Below are positions 1 to 11,131 of a stretch of 64,000 bases of DNA, one piece after another; the stretch's first letter is position 1; each line of letters starts with the position of its first letter. This DNA comes from Amaranthus tricolor (Eukaryota > Streptophyta > Magnoliopsida > Caryophyllales > Amaranthaceae), in the NCBI RefSeq assembly GCF_026212465.1, contig NC_080059.1:25807292-25871291 (forward strand). The letters are read 5' to 3'. The notes below the pieces were generated by a model that was given only the letters and a program-made list of their open reading frames with translations, did not search any database and was not told the DNA's origin. Made by a program: the position numbers and the translations under genes.

Positions 1-3000
1 ATTAAAAGTCGTATGGATCTTGAGCAAATGGGCCACCAAATGTTGGATCATAAGACTCATTTGAAAACTCCGATAAAATCTCATCAGAGGATTCTTCTGA
101 TAATATTTTCTTTGCATATTGTGGATCTTCAAGAATCTTTTTGAGAATAGCTTTCTGGACTTTAGATAATGATTCTGAATTTGGACTTTCTACTTTGGGA
201 TTTTTATTGTGTTGAGGAGAGTTTGAATTTGATGTTGCTTTTGAGGGTGAAGGTTTGTTGGTGGTTGATGGAGATTGGTATTCCATTTTTATACCGGTTT
301 GAAAAAAGGAGATAACATTTTTTGTTGAACAAATTTCTAAGGTAAATTTGTCCCACCATTTAATTTTGAATTCTCTTATTAATGAATATGGATATGGACG
401 TGGAAGGTGTTGTTTGAGACAGTAACTCCAACATAGAATCCATGGAATTTTAAATTCTGCATGAAACATGACTGGAGTTTCATAAGCTTGATAATTTGAA
501 TTGGCAACAAAAGTTGTGAAACCCTCATTGCATTCTTTTGGATAAATTTGAGGAGTTGGTCCAAATAAATACCACCAATGATAAAACCACATAGGATATT
601 TCTTTGGACAATATTTGTCAAATATAAAAAACCATGAATGATCAAATGGTCTGAATAAAAATGCTCTATACCAGGCCATTTTGTAATCATAGTATGAGTA
701 ATTTTGAGGGAAAAATCTTTTTGAAAAAATTCGTTCTGCATAAGGGTCTCCCCATTCTACAGACGAAATAATTTTCTTAAAAATACATTTTGAATAAATT
801 ATTTTTTCTGAAGAATCCTTGATATGTTGGATTTCAACAGAGTTTGAATCTACTAAAATAAATTCATAAAACCTTTGAGTTTTAAAACGATTTTCTGGTA
901 TCCATTCGCAACCTTTTGGAAAAGTTTTTTGATTGATTGAATTAATAATTTGTGGGCTTTGAGGAATTGTAAAATTAGTGAGATATACATTTTCTATTTC
1001 GGTTTTTGTAATGTATGCAGATTTGGTAAAGCTTTGTGTTGGTATTTTTGTAGTTGGTTCTTTTTGTTTTGAATTTGAAATAATATTTTGTGAAGTAGGC
1101 TCTTGAACAATTTGTGAATATGGAAGTGGGGGAAAATCATTTAGTTGAGTAAATTTGTTTGAAATGGATAGGGTAGTTTGAAGATTTTTGGAGGATGAAA
1201 ATTTATTTTGTTCTGTTTTGTTTGGTTTTGGATCTGGTTCCATTTCGTAATCATCTGAACTCTGGAACCCTTTGAGTTTTTCTTGCTGATTCTTCTTCCT
1301 TGGCATTATGATGTCCCTGTAGAAATTCTCTGGTTAAGAAATCAGGGAGAGAGTTACTTTCGCCTCTTATATGCTCTATTTGAAAATCAAATACTGATAA
1401 AATTGCTTGCCATCTTGCAAAAATTTGTTTAGAAACAATGTTTTTGACATCCTTTTCTAGAACCTCTTTTGCAGATTTGCAGTCGATCCTTATCAAAAAT
1501 TTTTTGTTGTAAAGATCATCTTGAAATTTTGAAACGCATAGTACTATAGATAAAATTTCCTTTTTAATGGTAGAATAATTTTTTTGAGGTCCGAGCCAGA
1601 GACCTGAATGAAATCTAACTAATTGTTCTTTTGTATCTATTCTTTGTTTTAATATGCCACCATATCCTATTTCTGATGCATCTGTTTCTACTATCATGAA
1701 TGCAGATGGATCTGGAATGCCTAGACATGGAAGTGATTTGATTTTTTGTTTTAATTCAATAATAGTCTTAGTATGAATTTCTGACCAGGGAGGCGGATTT
1801 TTTTGAAGTCTTTGAAAGAGGGGCATGCAAATTTGTCTGAGCTTTGGGAAAAAATCTGATATATAATTTAGACATCCCAAAAATCTTTGTAACTGGGTTT
1901 TGTCTTTAATTTCGTTAGGGAATTTTTCTGCAAATTCTAAAGACCTTGTAATTGGCTTGATTGTTCCTTTATAAATGTCATGTCCCAAAAATCTAATTTT
2001 TGTTTGAAATAATTTCATTTTAGTGGCAGAAACTACTAAACCATTTTTTTCAACAGTGTTTAGAAATATATGTAAATGTTTGAAATGTTGATCAATATCA
2101 TGAGAAAAAATTAAAACATCATCTATATAAACAATTATGAATGAAGAAAATTGATTGAAAATATCATTCATTATATGTTGAAATTCAGAAGGAGCATTTT
2201 TAAGTCCAAAAGGCATTACATTCCACTCATAATGTCCAAATGGTACCGTGAATGCAGTTTTATACCTATCTTCTTTAGCAATTTGTATTTGCCAGAAACC
2301 AGATTTCATATCAAATTTTGAAAATATTTTGGCTTTATATAAGCGATTAATTAAATCTCTTTTATTTGGGATTGGATATCTTATCCATTGAAGAACTTTG
2401 TTTAAAGGTTTGTAATTAATAACTAATCTAGGAACTCCTCTTTCTTTTTCTGCTGCATTCATAACATAAAATGCTGCACAGCTCCAAGGAGATTTGGATG
2501 GAGTTATTAATTTTTTATCTAAAAGAGTTTGAATTTCTTTCTTGCAGAATTCAAGATGCTCAGAATTCATTTGGATGGGTCTAGCTTTTGTAGGAATATT
2601 TTTTTCAGAGAAATCTTTTTCATATGGCAATGTGACAATATGCCTTTTTCTATCCCAAAAGGCATTTGGAATATCAGCACAAACTTTTGATTTAAAAATA
2701 TTTTCTAAATTAAAAATTTTTTGTTGCAATTTTGATTGTTGTAATTGTTCTTCAATCCTTTGAAAAGAAATTTCTTCTTTTAAAGAAGAAATTTGAAATT
2801 CTTTTTGTTTTATTAAATTTATACTTTGTATTACTGAAGAATTTTGTAATAAATTAATATCTTTTTGTAACATGGGACTTAAAAAAGGAAATGATAATTG
2901 TTTCCCTAAAATTTTTGTATGAACACCTTTGTCATCAACCCAAAAAGGATAAATTTGTGTTAAAAAGGGAGTGCCTAATATTATTTCTTCCTTAATATCA

Positions 3001-6000
3001 TTAATAATAATGAAAGTATTAGTAAAACTATAATTTTCATTTATGATCTTTCCTTTTGAAATTTTATATTTAATATCCATGGGTGAACTATTTGCACTAT
3101 ATAACCGAGTTTTTGTTTTTTCATAAAATTTAGTTGGGACTAATCCTTCCCTTAAGCAATTTTGATCCGCTCCACTATCAATTAAAGCAATATAGGTTTT
3201 TTGAAAATCTCCAATTTGAAAAGTAACTGGTGCATACCATTTTTGAAAATTAATTTTATTAATAACAGTGATAAAATCATCATCATCCCCATTAACTTTC
3301 TCTTTTCCCAAAGAAAGATTTTCTTTATAGATGGGGTTTTCTAAAATAGATAATTTTGTTTCAAGTTCGAAATCTTTGATTTCTAAATGCTTTAAACTAT
3401 TTTTGATAGAAATGATGTCTTCTTTGATTTTATTTATTTCAAGTTGAAGATCTTTGACCGAAAGAGTTTGATTCTTAATAGGAATTAATTTAGAAGTCAT
3501 TTCTTTGGAAGAGTATTTTTCTAATAATTTTGAAATATTGAAAGGTTCAATTTGAGGAATTGGAATACTTTCTTTGTTTTTAGAGGTAGAGGTTTCACCC
3601 AAAACCATAGTTTTGAGTTTCAAAAGGGTTTCTCTTTTGATCTCTTTATCTTGGATTTTGTCAACGAGATCAAAAAGAAATTCCACATTTTTCTCTTTAT
3701 CTGTTAAAACATTAATGCATTTGATAGGAGAGGAAGAAATCGAAGATTCAGAATCAGAAGTTTGATCATTAATTTGTAAAATTTCGTCATCTTCCTTTTC
3801 TGAAGAAGAAGAAGAAGTAGACTCAGGGGTTTGTAATAATATTTTGGATATTTTATCTCCTAGCTCAGAGTCGTTAATAAATAATTCTTGAATCTTTTTC
3901 TTTGTGGTACAAGCATTTGCTTTATGTCCAGGTTTTCCACACGAATAACAAAAGATTTTGAAAGCTTTGTTTGATTTTCGGAAATTTCCGAAATTTTTCT
4001 TTCCTCGTTTCTTTCGATAATAAGAAGGATAAGAATTTTTATTTTTATCTTTTGAAAATTTAGAAAATTGTTTTTTAATTTTCTTTTTTGTAGAGGGAGC
4101 TCTAATAGCTTCCATACCAAATGCTTCACAGAAACATCCAATTTCTTTCCTAGATTGTTTCTTTTCAGAGGTATATTTGGCTTGGAGTTTGAGTTCTTCA
4201 CATAAAGAAAGACCTTCCTTTTTAATGAAAGCGAAAAGTCCTCCATAAGTAGTATTATTAAGAGCTTGTTCTTTATCTGTATCATGTTCAGCTATTTTTC
4301 TAAAAATTCTTTGAGCAAATAATTTTGGTAGTCCTGATATAAATTTTTCTTTCCAAAAACTTTGATTGCAATCTTGTCTTTGTAAAACATAACTAAAGAA
4401 GGTATCTTTATACCATCTATAGTCACTTAATGTTGGGCAACGTAAATTTTGTAAAATCGTTTCTCCAGAAGAAAGAGTTTGAGTAGGGTTACCGACAAAA
4501 TGAAAGGCAATAACTATGATTAAGAAATCACAGCAGTCAGATTTTTGAAATACATTTCCTTGATCATCCATGATGTCAGTAACGTGATTCAAAATTTCTA
4601 ATCTGTCTTGTAAAGTGAGAAGATTATCCCACCAGTTTTTTAATTGCCCAGTAAAACCTGATATAATAAAACCAAAAATTATTTGTTCATCCAAAGGTTT
4701 TGCCTTGTAAGCTACAATAGCCATTCCCATATTTTGAAGAGTATTAAGAATTTCATAATCAGATTTTCCATCTATGTTCCATTCATGGATCATATCTGGG
4801 GAAAAGGATTTGGAGGTAAATGTAGACCTTTCTTCATATTGAAGATCAACAGGAGTAGGCCTAGGATAATAGTTTTTTGTAGGGATATTCTTCCAAGATG
4901 ATCGTATTTTATTAATTTGATGAGGATCATTATCAGATTCTTGAAATTGCTTTGCAACTTTTGAAATGATTAAAGACTCAGAATTTTCTTCATCAGAAGA
5001 TATCTCTGAACTTTGATATTTACTCAAAACCTTAATATGACTTGGACTATCTGCTAATTTTTGTAAAGATTTTTGAATTTTATCTAACACTGCAGAATTA
5101 GAGTTAGAAGAAGTAAAACCATTTTTTGGAAACATTTGAGTCATAGGTATAGTTAATCCTGGTGGTTTGAAATGCGGTGCAGAAACCTTATAAGATCCTA
5201 ATGATGCAATCGTATTAGGGGCTATGGATCTAGAGGTTTCTTTTTGTAAATTATCAACCTTATTTGAAAGTTGATCTACTTGTGTAGCAACGGTATGAAG
5301 GATTTGATTTGTAAAATTATTTTGATGATAAATTTTAATGATGTCTTCTACATTTGGAGTTTTATCTGTTTGATCTACTCTTCCTTCTTTAAAAGGACTA
5401 GCCTTTATTTCACGGTCATAATAGGGAAAAGTAATATTTTGTAATGGTGGATGAACTGAACTAATTGTTTGTCCATCCTTCAAAACCCAATTTTTTTGAA
5501 GTTTGGTTTGTACAAATATGTGATTTTGAGAATATGGATTAGCAATACCTTGTTTTTCACAAAACAATAAAAACCATGTAAAAAACGGGATATTAATTTG
5601 AATAGTATTCATATCTTTATACCATACATCTCTTATTGAGTCTTTAAAGGAGCGAGAAAAAGATCTAAACCAATCTCGATGTTCAGCATTGTGAGAGGAA
5701 TTAAATTCATCTCTTAGATAGTTTTTATCTATTTCAAAATCTTTAGTAATTGTATTGATAGAGTCAAAATTTTGCATATCAGACATTGTGGGAGATGCAG
5801 GTCTAGATGAAGAGATTTGAGAAGTTTGAGAAGCATTTGCTTCATATTCAGGAATAGGAGATTTATATCTGACTTTGATTGGTTCAGAAATGACTGAAGT
5901 TGTTTTTTGAGGAAAAGAAAAAGATCTTCGTGGATAGTTGGAAGAAGAAGTACAAGGAGAACTAGATAATTCTCTCATAGACCCAAACCTTATAAGAACT
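1..6000 (-). repeat. Left arm of a ~6-kb inverted repeat
   Basis: Positions 1-6000 are the reverse complement of 6390-12,381. Position 6000 pairs with 6390 and position 1 with 12,381. The 8-bp length difference between the arms is fully explained by one deletion in the right arm. Comparing the two polyprotein translations gives seven amino-acid differences over roughly 1,400 residues; the ORF2 translations look identical. I also saw a silent change in the capsid region. The left arm may continue beyond the window. Confidence 0.93.
2..1306 (-). CDS. EPRV ORF2, protein of unknown function (left copy)
   Basis: This is an intact 434-residue frame. Its start codon at 1306 lies inside the end of the polyprotein frame (stop at 1251), giving a 56-nt overlap in a different frame. 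Such overlaps fit the reinitiation or leaky translation known in Caulimoviridae. The N-terminal 130 residues are polar, rich in Lys, Ser, Thr and Gln, and probably disordered. Residues about 183-330 form a dense aromatic core with many Trp, Tyr and Phe (for example SSVEWGDPYAERIF and WFYHWWYLFGP). The C-terminal 90 residues are Ser/Asn/Pro-rich, then acidic. I see no signal peptide and no convincing membrane helix. It looks identical in translation to the copy at 11,076-12,380. A second ORF of unknown function at this position is a feature of florendoviruses; I cannot assign a role. Confidence 0.75.
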   Translation of the reverse strand: MPRKKNQQEKLKGFQSSDDYEMEPDPKPNKTEQNKFSSSKNLQTTLSISNKFTQLNDFPPLPYSQIVQEPTSQNIISNSKQKEPTTKIPTQSFTKSAYITKTEIENVYLTNFTIPQSPQIINSINQKTFPKGCEWIPENRFKTQRFYEFILVDSNSVEIQHIKDSSEKIIYSKCIFKKIISSVEWGDPYAERIFSKRFFPQNYSYYDYKMAWYRAFLFRPFDHSWFFIFDKYCPKKYPMWFYHWWYLFGPTPQIYPKECNEGFTTFVANSNYQAYETPVMFHAEFKIPWILCWSYCLKQHLPRPYPYSLIREFKIKWWDKFTLEICSTKNVISFFQTGIKMEYQSPSTTNKPSPSKATSNSNSPQHNKNPKVESPNSESLSKVQKAILKKILEDPQYAKKILSEESSDEILSEFSNESYDPTFGGPFAQDPYDF

Positions 6001-6452
6001 TTATTTTCGTCTTCCTCAATGCATTCTATTTCTTGTCTTATGTTTCTAGGAGGCATTGGATTTGAGAATTGAAATGTCTCAGGAATAGAAATTTGATCCC
6101 ATCTCAAGGTTTTTGCTGTAGAAACTATTGATTTAGTATTCTCAGCATGAACCTCTATAAAAATAGTTTCTTCTTTTGAAGAAGCCTCATGTATGAATTT
6201 TGGATTAACTGTGGAATTCATTAATCTAAAATAAACACGGAAAACAATTGCAAAATTTCTAGCAAACTCTTTAAATTTATTATTTAAAATTTGAATATCT
6301 AAAATTAATGAAGATAAGATTAATGGGTCTTGAAGATCTACTGTAAAGTTTGGAAAACAATTGAAATATATTGGGCCATTACAGATATTAGTTCTTATAA
6401 GGTTTGGGTCTATGAGAGAATTATCTAGTTCTCCTTGTACTTCTTCTTCCAA
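1251..6452 (-). CDS. EPRV polyprotein: MP remnant, capsid, protease, RT, RNase H (left copy, 5'-truncated)
   Basis: This is a 1733-codon open frame without internal stops. The first 21 codons (6452-6390) are antisense sequence of the neighbouring inverted copy, so the real viral part starts near residue 22 inside the movement-protein domain (GPIYFNCFPNF at about 26-36). A Ser-rich linker and capsid-like region follow. A CCHC zinc knuckle (CYSCGKPGHKANAC) lies at about 834-847 after a Lys/Arg-rich stretch. The retropepsin motif ALIDSGAD is near 1088-1095. The RT has YIDDVLIF near 1443-1450, and RNase H starts at VETDASEIGYGG near 1586. In an active virus, protease would cleave the chain and RT/RNase H would copy pregenomic RNA. 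No integrase is present, as expected for this family. The frame is uninterrupted but lacks its natural N-terminus, so this copy cannot encode a complete virus. Confidence 0.82.
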   Translation of the reverse strand: MEEEVQGELDNSLIDPNLIRTNICNGPIYFNCFPNFTVDLQDPLILSSLILDIQILNNKFKEFARNFAIVFRVYFRLMNSTVNPKFIHEASSKEETIFIEVHAENTKSIVSTAKTLRWDQISIPETFQFSNPMPPRNIRQEIECIEEDENKVLIRFGSMRELSSSPCTSSSNYPRRSFSFPQKTTSVISEPIKVRYKSPIPEYEANASQTSQISSSRPASPTMSDMQNFDSINTITKDFEIDKNYLRDEFNSSHNAEHRDWFRSFSRSFKDSIRDVWYKDMNTIQINIPFFTWFLLFCEKQGIANPYSQNHIFVQTKLQKNWVLKDGQTISSVHPPLQNITFPYYDREIKASPFKEGRVDQTDKTPNVEDIIKIYHQNNFTNQILHTVATQVDQLSNKVDNLQKETSRSIAPNTIASLGSYKVSAPHFKPPGLTIPMTQMFPKNGFTSSNSNSAVLDKIQKSLQKLADSPSHIKVLSKYQSSEISSDEENSESLIISKVAKQFQESDNDPHQINKIRSSWKNIPTKNYYPRPTPVDLQYEERSTFTSKSFSPDMIHEWNIDGKSDYEILNTLQNMGMAIVAYKAKPLDEQIIFGFIISGFTGQLKNWWDNLLTLQDRLEILNHVTDIMDDQGNVFQKSDCCDFLIIVIAFHFVGNPTQTLSSGETILQNLRCPTLSDYRWYKDTFFSYVLQRQDCNQSFWKEKFISGLPKLFAQRIFRKIAEHDTDKEQALNNTTYGGLFAFIKKEGLSLCEELKLQAKYTSEKKQSRKEIGCFCEAFGMEAIRAPSTKKKIKKQFSKFSKDKNKNSYPSYYRKKRGKKNFGNFRKSNKAFKIFCYSCGKPGHKANACTTKKKIQELFINDSELGDKISKILLQTPESTSSSSSEKEDDEILQINDQTSDSESSISSSPIKCINVLTDKEKNVEFLFDLVDKIQDKEIKRETLLKLKTMVLGETSTSKNKESIPIPQIEPFNISKLLEKYSSKEMTSKLIPIKNQTLSVKDLQLEINKIKEDIISIKNSLKHLEIKDFELETKLSILENPIYKENLSLGKEKVNGDDDDFITVINKINFQKWYAPVTFQIGDFQKTYIALIDSGADQNCLREGLVPTKFYEKTKTRLYSANSSPMDIKYKISKGKIINENYSFTNTFIIINDIKEEIILGTPFLTQIYPFWVDDKGVHTKILGKQLSFPFLSPMLQKDINLLQNSSVIQSINLIKQKEFQISSLKEEISFQRIEEQLQQSKLQQKIFNLENIFKSKVCADIPNAFWDRKRHIVTLPYEKDFSEKNIPTKARPIQMNSEHLEFCKKEIQTLLDKKLITPSKSPWSCAAFYVMNAAEKERGVPRLVINYKPLNKVLQWIRYPIPNKRDLINRLYKAKIFSKFDMKSGFWQIQIAKEDRYKTAFTVPFGHYEWNVMPFGLKNAPSEFQHIMNDIFNQFSSFIIVYIDDVLIFSHDIDQHFKHLHIFLNTVEKNGLVVSATKMKLFQTKIRFLGHDIYKGTIKPITRSLEFAEKFPNEIKDKTQLQRFLGCLNYISDFFPKLRQICMPLFQRLQKNPPPWSEIHTKTIIELKQKIKSLPCLGIPDPSAFMIVETDASEIGYGGILKQRIDTKEQLVRFHSGLWLGPQKNYSTIKKEILSIVLCVSKFQDDLYNKKFLIRIDCKSAKEVLEKDVKNIVSKQIFARWQAILSVFDFQIEHIRGESNSLPDFLTREFLQGHHNAKEEESARKTQRVPEFR

Positions 6453-9400
6453 CTATCCACGAAGATCTTTTTCTTTTCCTCAAAAAACAACTTCAGTCAT
6501 TTCTGAACCAATCAAAGTCAGATATAAATCTCCTATTCCTGAATATGAAGCAAATGCTTCTCAAACTTCTCAAATCTCTTCATCTAGACCTGCATCTCCC
6601 ACAATGTCTGATATGCAAAATTTTGACTCTATCAATACAATTACTAAAGATTTTGAAATAGATAAAAACTATCTAAGAGATGAATTTAATTCCTCTCACA
6701 ATGCTGAACATCGAGATTGGTTTAGATCTTTTTCTCGCTCCTTTAAAGACTCAATAAGAGATGTATGGTATAAAGATATGAATACTATTCAAATTAATAT
6801 CCCGTTTTTTACATGGTTTTTATTGTTTTGTGAAAAACAAGGTATTGCTAATCCATATTCTCAAAATCACATATTTGTACAAACCAAACTTCAAAAAAAT
6901 TGGGTTTTGAAGGATGGACAAACAATTAGTTCAGTTCATCCACCATTACAAAATATTACTTTTCCCTATTATGACCGTGAAATAAAGGCTAGTCCTTTTA
7001 AAGAAGGAAGAATAGATCAAACAGATAAAACTTCAAATGTAGAAGACATCATTAAAATTTATCATCAAAATAATTTTACAAATCAAATCCTTCATACCGT
7101 TGCTACACAAGTAGATCAACTTTCAAATAAGGTTGATAATTTACAAAAAGAAACCTCTAGATCCATAGCCCCTAATACGATTGCATCATTAGGATCTAAT
7201 AAGGTTTCTGCACCGCATTTCAAACCACCAGGATTAACTATACCTATGACTCAAATGTTTCCAAAAAATGGTTTTACTTCTTCTAACTCTAATTCTGCAG
7301 TGTTAGATAAAATTCAAAAATCTTTACAAAAATTAGCAGATAGTCCAAGTCATATTAAGGTTTTGAGTAAATATCAAAGTTCAGAGATATCTTCTGATGA
7401 AGAAAATTCTGAGTCTTTAATCATTTCAAAAGTTGCAAAGCAATTTCAAGAATCTGATAATGATCCTCATCAAATTAATAAAATACGATCATCTTGGAAG
7501 AATATCCCTACAAAAAACTATTATCCTAGGCCTACTCCTGTTGATCTTCAATATGAAGAAAGGTCTACATTTACCTCCAAATCCTTTCCCCCAGATATGA
7601 TCCATGAATGGAACATAGATGGAAAATCTGATTATGAAATTCTTAATACTCTTCAAAATATGGGAATGGCTATTGTAGCTTACAAGGCAAAACCTTTGGA
7701 TGAACAAATAATTTTTGGTTTTATTATATCAGGTTTTACTGGGCAATTAAAAAACTGGTGGGATAATCTTCTCACTTTACAAGACAGATTAGAAATTTTG
7801 AATCACGTTACTGACATCATGGATGATCAAGGAAATGTATTTCAAAAATCTGACTGCTGTGATTTCTTAATCATAGTTATTGCCTTTCATTTTGTCGGTA
7901 ACCCTACTCAAACTCTTTCTTCTGGAGAAACGATTTTACAAAATTTACGTTGCCCAACATTAAGTGACTATAGATGGTATAAAGATACCTTCTTTAGTTA
8001 TGTTTTACAAAGACAAGATTGCAATCAAAGATTTTGGAAAGAAAAATTTATATCAGGACTACCAAAATTATTTGCTCAAAGAATTTTTAGAAAAATAGCT
8101 GAACATGATACAGATAAAGAACAAGCTCTTAATAATACTACTTATGGAGGACTTTTCGCTTTCATTAAAAAGGAAGGTCTTTCTTTATGTGAAGAACTGA
8201 AACTCCAAGCCAAATATACCTCTGAAAAGAAACAATCTAGGAAAGAAATTGGATGTTTCTGTGAAGCATTTGGTATGGAAGCTATTAGAGCTCCCTCTAC
8301 AAAAAAGAAAATTAAAAAACAATTTTCTAAATTTTCAAAAGATAAAAATAAAAATTCTTATCCTTCTTATTATCGAAAGAAACGAGGAAAGAAAAATTTC
8401 GGAAATTTCCGAAAATCAAACAAAGCTTTCAAAATCTTTTGTTATTCGTGTGGAAAACCTGGACATAAAGCAAATGCTTGTACCACAAAGAAAAAGATTC
8501 AAGAATTATTTATTAACGACTCTGAGCTAGGAGATAAAATATCCAAAATATTATTACAAACCCCTGAGTCTACTTCTTCTTCTTCTTCAGAAAAGGAAGA
8601 TGACGAAATTTTACAAATTAATGATCAAACTTCTGATTCTGAATCTTCGATTTCTTCCTCTCCTATCAAATGCATTAATGTTTTAACAGATAAAAAGAAA
8701 AATGTGGAATTTCTTTTTGATCTCGTTGACAAAATCCAAGATAAAGAGATCAAAAGAGAAACCCTTTTGAAACTCAAAACTATGGTTTTGGGTGAAACCT
8801 CTACCTCTAAAAACAAAGAAAGTATTCCAATTCCTCAAATTGAACCTTTCAATATTTCAAAATTATTAGAAAAATACTCTTCCAAAGAAATGACTTCTAA
8901 ATTAATTCCTATTAAGAATCAAACTCTTTCGGTCAAAGATCTTCAACTTGAAATAAATAAAATCAAAGAAGACATCATTTCTATCAAAAATAGTTTAAAG
9001 CATTTAGAAATCAAAGATTTCGAACTTGAAACAAAATTATCTATTTTAGAAAACCCCATCTATAAAGAAAATCTTTCTTTGGGAAAAGAGAAAGTTAATG
9101 GGGATGATGATGATTTTATCACTGTTATTAATAAAATTAATTTTCAAAAATGGTATGCACCAGTTACTTTTCAAATTGGAGATTTTCAAAAAACCTATAT
9201 TGCTTTAATTGATAGTGGAGCGGATCAAAATTGCTTAAGGGAAGGATTAGTCCCAACTAAATTTTATGAAAAAACAAAAACTCGGTTATATAGTGCAAAT
9301 AGTTCACCCATGGATATTAAATATAAAATTTCAAAAGGAAAGATCATAAATGAAAATTATAGTTTTACTAATACTTTCATTATTATTAATGATATTAAGG

Positions 9401-11131
9401 AAGAAATAATATTAGGCACTCCCTTTTTAACACAAATTTATCCTTTTTGGGTTGATGACAAAGGTGTTCATACAAAAATTTTAGGGAAACAATTATCATT
9501 TCCTTTTTTAAGTCCCATGTTACAAAAAGATATTAATTTATTACAAAATTCTTCAGTAATACAAAGTATAAATTTAATAAAACAAAAAGAATTTCAAATT
9601 TCTTCTTTAAAAGAAGAAATTTCTTTTCAAAGGATTGAAGAACAATTACAACAATCAAAATTGCAACAAAAAATTTTTAATTTAGAAAATATTTTTAAAT
9701 CAAAAGTTTGTGCTGATATTCCAAATGCCTTTTGGGATAGAAAAAGGCATATTGTCACATTGCCATATGAAAAAGATTTCTCTGAAAAAAATATTCCTAC
9801 AAAAGCTAGACCCATCCAAATGAATTCTGAGCATCTTGAATTCTGCAAGAAAGAAATTCAAACTCTTTTAGATAAAAAATTAATAACTCCATCCAAATCT
9901 CCTTGGAGCTGTGCAGCATTTTATGTTATGAATGCAGCAGAAAAAGAAAGAGGAGTTCCTAGATTAGTTATTAATTACAAACCTTTAAACAAAGTTCTTC
10001 AATGGATAAGATATCCAATCCCAAATAAAAGAGATTTAATTAATCGCTTATATAAAGCCAAAATATTTTCAAAATTTGATATGAAATCTGGTTTCTGGCA
10101 AATACAAATTGCTAAAGAAGATAGGTATAAAACTGCATTCACGGTACCATTTGCACATTATGAGTGGAATGTAATGCCTTTTGGACTTAAAAATGCTCCT
10201 TCTGAATTTCAACATATAATGAATGATATTTTCAATCAATTTTCTTCATTCATAATTGTTTATATAGATGATGTTTTAATTTTTTCTCATGATATTGATC
10301 AACATTTCAAACATTTACATATATTTCTAAACACTGTTGAAAAAAATGGTTTAGTAGTTTCTGCCACTAAAATGAAATTATTTCAAACAAAAATTAGATT
10401 TTTGGGACATGACATTTATAAAGGAACAATCAAGCCAATTACAAGGTCTTTAGAATTTGCAGAAAAATTCCCTAACGAAATTAAAGACAAAACCCAGTTA
10501 CAAAGATTTTTGGGATGTCTAAATTATATATCAGATTTTTTCCCAAAGCTCAGACAAATTTGCATGCCCCTCTTTCAAAGACTTCAAAAAAATCCGCCTC
10601 CCTGGTCAGAAATTCATACTAAGACTATTATTGAATTAAAACAAAAAACTTCCATGTCTAGGCATTCCAGATCCATCTGCATTCATGATAGTAGAAACAG
10701 ATGCATCAGAAATAGGATATGGTGGCATATTAAAACAAAGAATAGATACAAAAGAACAATTAGTTAGATTTCATTCAGGTCTCTGGCTCGGACCTCAAAA
10801 AAATTATTCTACCATTAAAAAGGAAATTTTATCTATAGTACTATGCGTTTCAAAATTTCAAGATGATCTTTACAACAAAAAATTTTTGATAAGGATCGAC
10901 TGCAAATCTGCAAAAGAGGTTCTAGAAAAGGATGTCAAAAACATTGTTTCTAAACAAATTTTTGCAAGATGGCAAGCAATTTTATCAGTATTTGATTTTC
11001 AAATAGAGCATATAAGAGGCGAAAGTAACTCTCTCCCTGATTTCTTAACCAGAGAATTTCTACAGGGACATCATAATGCCAAGGAAGAAGAATCAGCAAG
11101 AAAAACTCAAAGGGTTCCAGAGTTCAGATGA
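6390..11131 (+). pseudogene. EPRV polyprotein, right copy: frameshifted in the RT/RNase H connection
   Basis: The frame is open from 6361 through 10,767, but the viral part starts only at 6390, after the movement-protein domain. The order matches the left copy: capsid-like region, CCHC knuckle (about residues 693-706 of this frame), protease IDSGAD near 950, RT with YIDDVLIF near 1301. An 8-bp deletion at about 10,648, compared with the left arm, shifts the frame after ELKQK and adds an unrelated tail ending at 10,767. The RNase H part (VETDASEIGYGG) continues in another frame at 10,685-11,131. Six substitutions upstream of the break also change residues, for example G to A in the VPFGHYEW region of RT. 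The catalytic RT motif is kept, but RNase H is no longer in frame. Confidence 0.85.

Larger units (their letters stand above)
1..6389 (-). mobile_element. Endogenous pararetrovirus, left copy (Caulimoviridae, florendovirus-like), truncated
   Basis: Read on the minus strand, this segment runs from the C-terminal half of a 30K-type movement-protein domain through capsid, zinc knuckle, protease, RT and RNase H to a second overlapping ORF that ends at the window edge. There is no integrase and there are no LTRs, which separates it from Ty3/gypsy elements and fits Caulimoviridae. One large polyprotein followed by one extra ORF is the layout known for florendoviruses; petuviruses have a single ORF. 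The genus is inferred from organisation and motif style, without a search. The movement-protein N-terminus is cut off at 6389/6390, where the oppositely oriented copy begins. The intergenic promoter region would lie left of position 1. Confidence 0.8.

Noticed and set aside
379..741. 120-codon ORF within the left ORF2, mirrored at 11,641-12,003
   Set aside because: It is an out-of-frame shadow inside ORF2 with no start context or domain of its own.
2542..2763. Small ORFs antisense to the polyprotein (2,542-2,763; 3,574-3,765; 4,683-4,901 and mirrors)
   Set aside because: Short, antisense, mirrored in both arms only because the arms are copies; no regulatory signals.
3860..4285. 141-codon ORF over the zinc-knuckle region, mirrored at 8,249-8,530
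   Set aside because: It is an alternate-frame shadow of the Lys-rich capsid and knuckle region; the knuckle itself is in the polyprotein frame.
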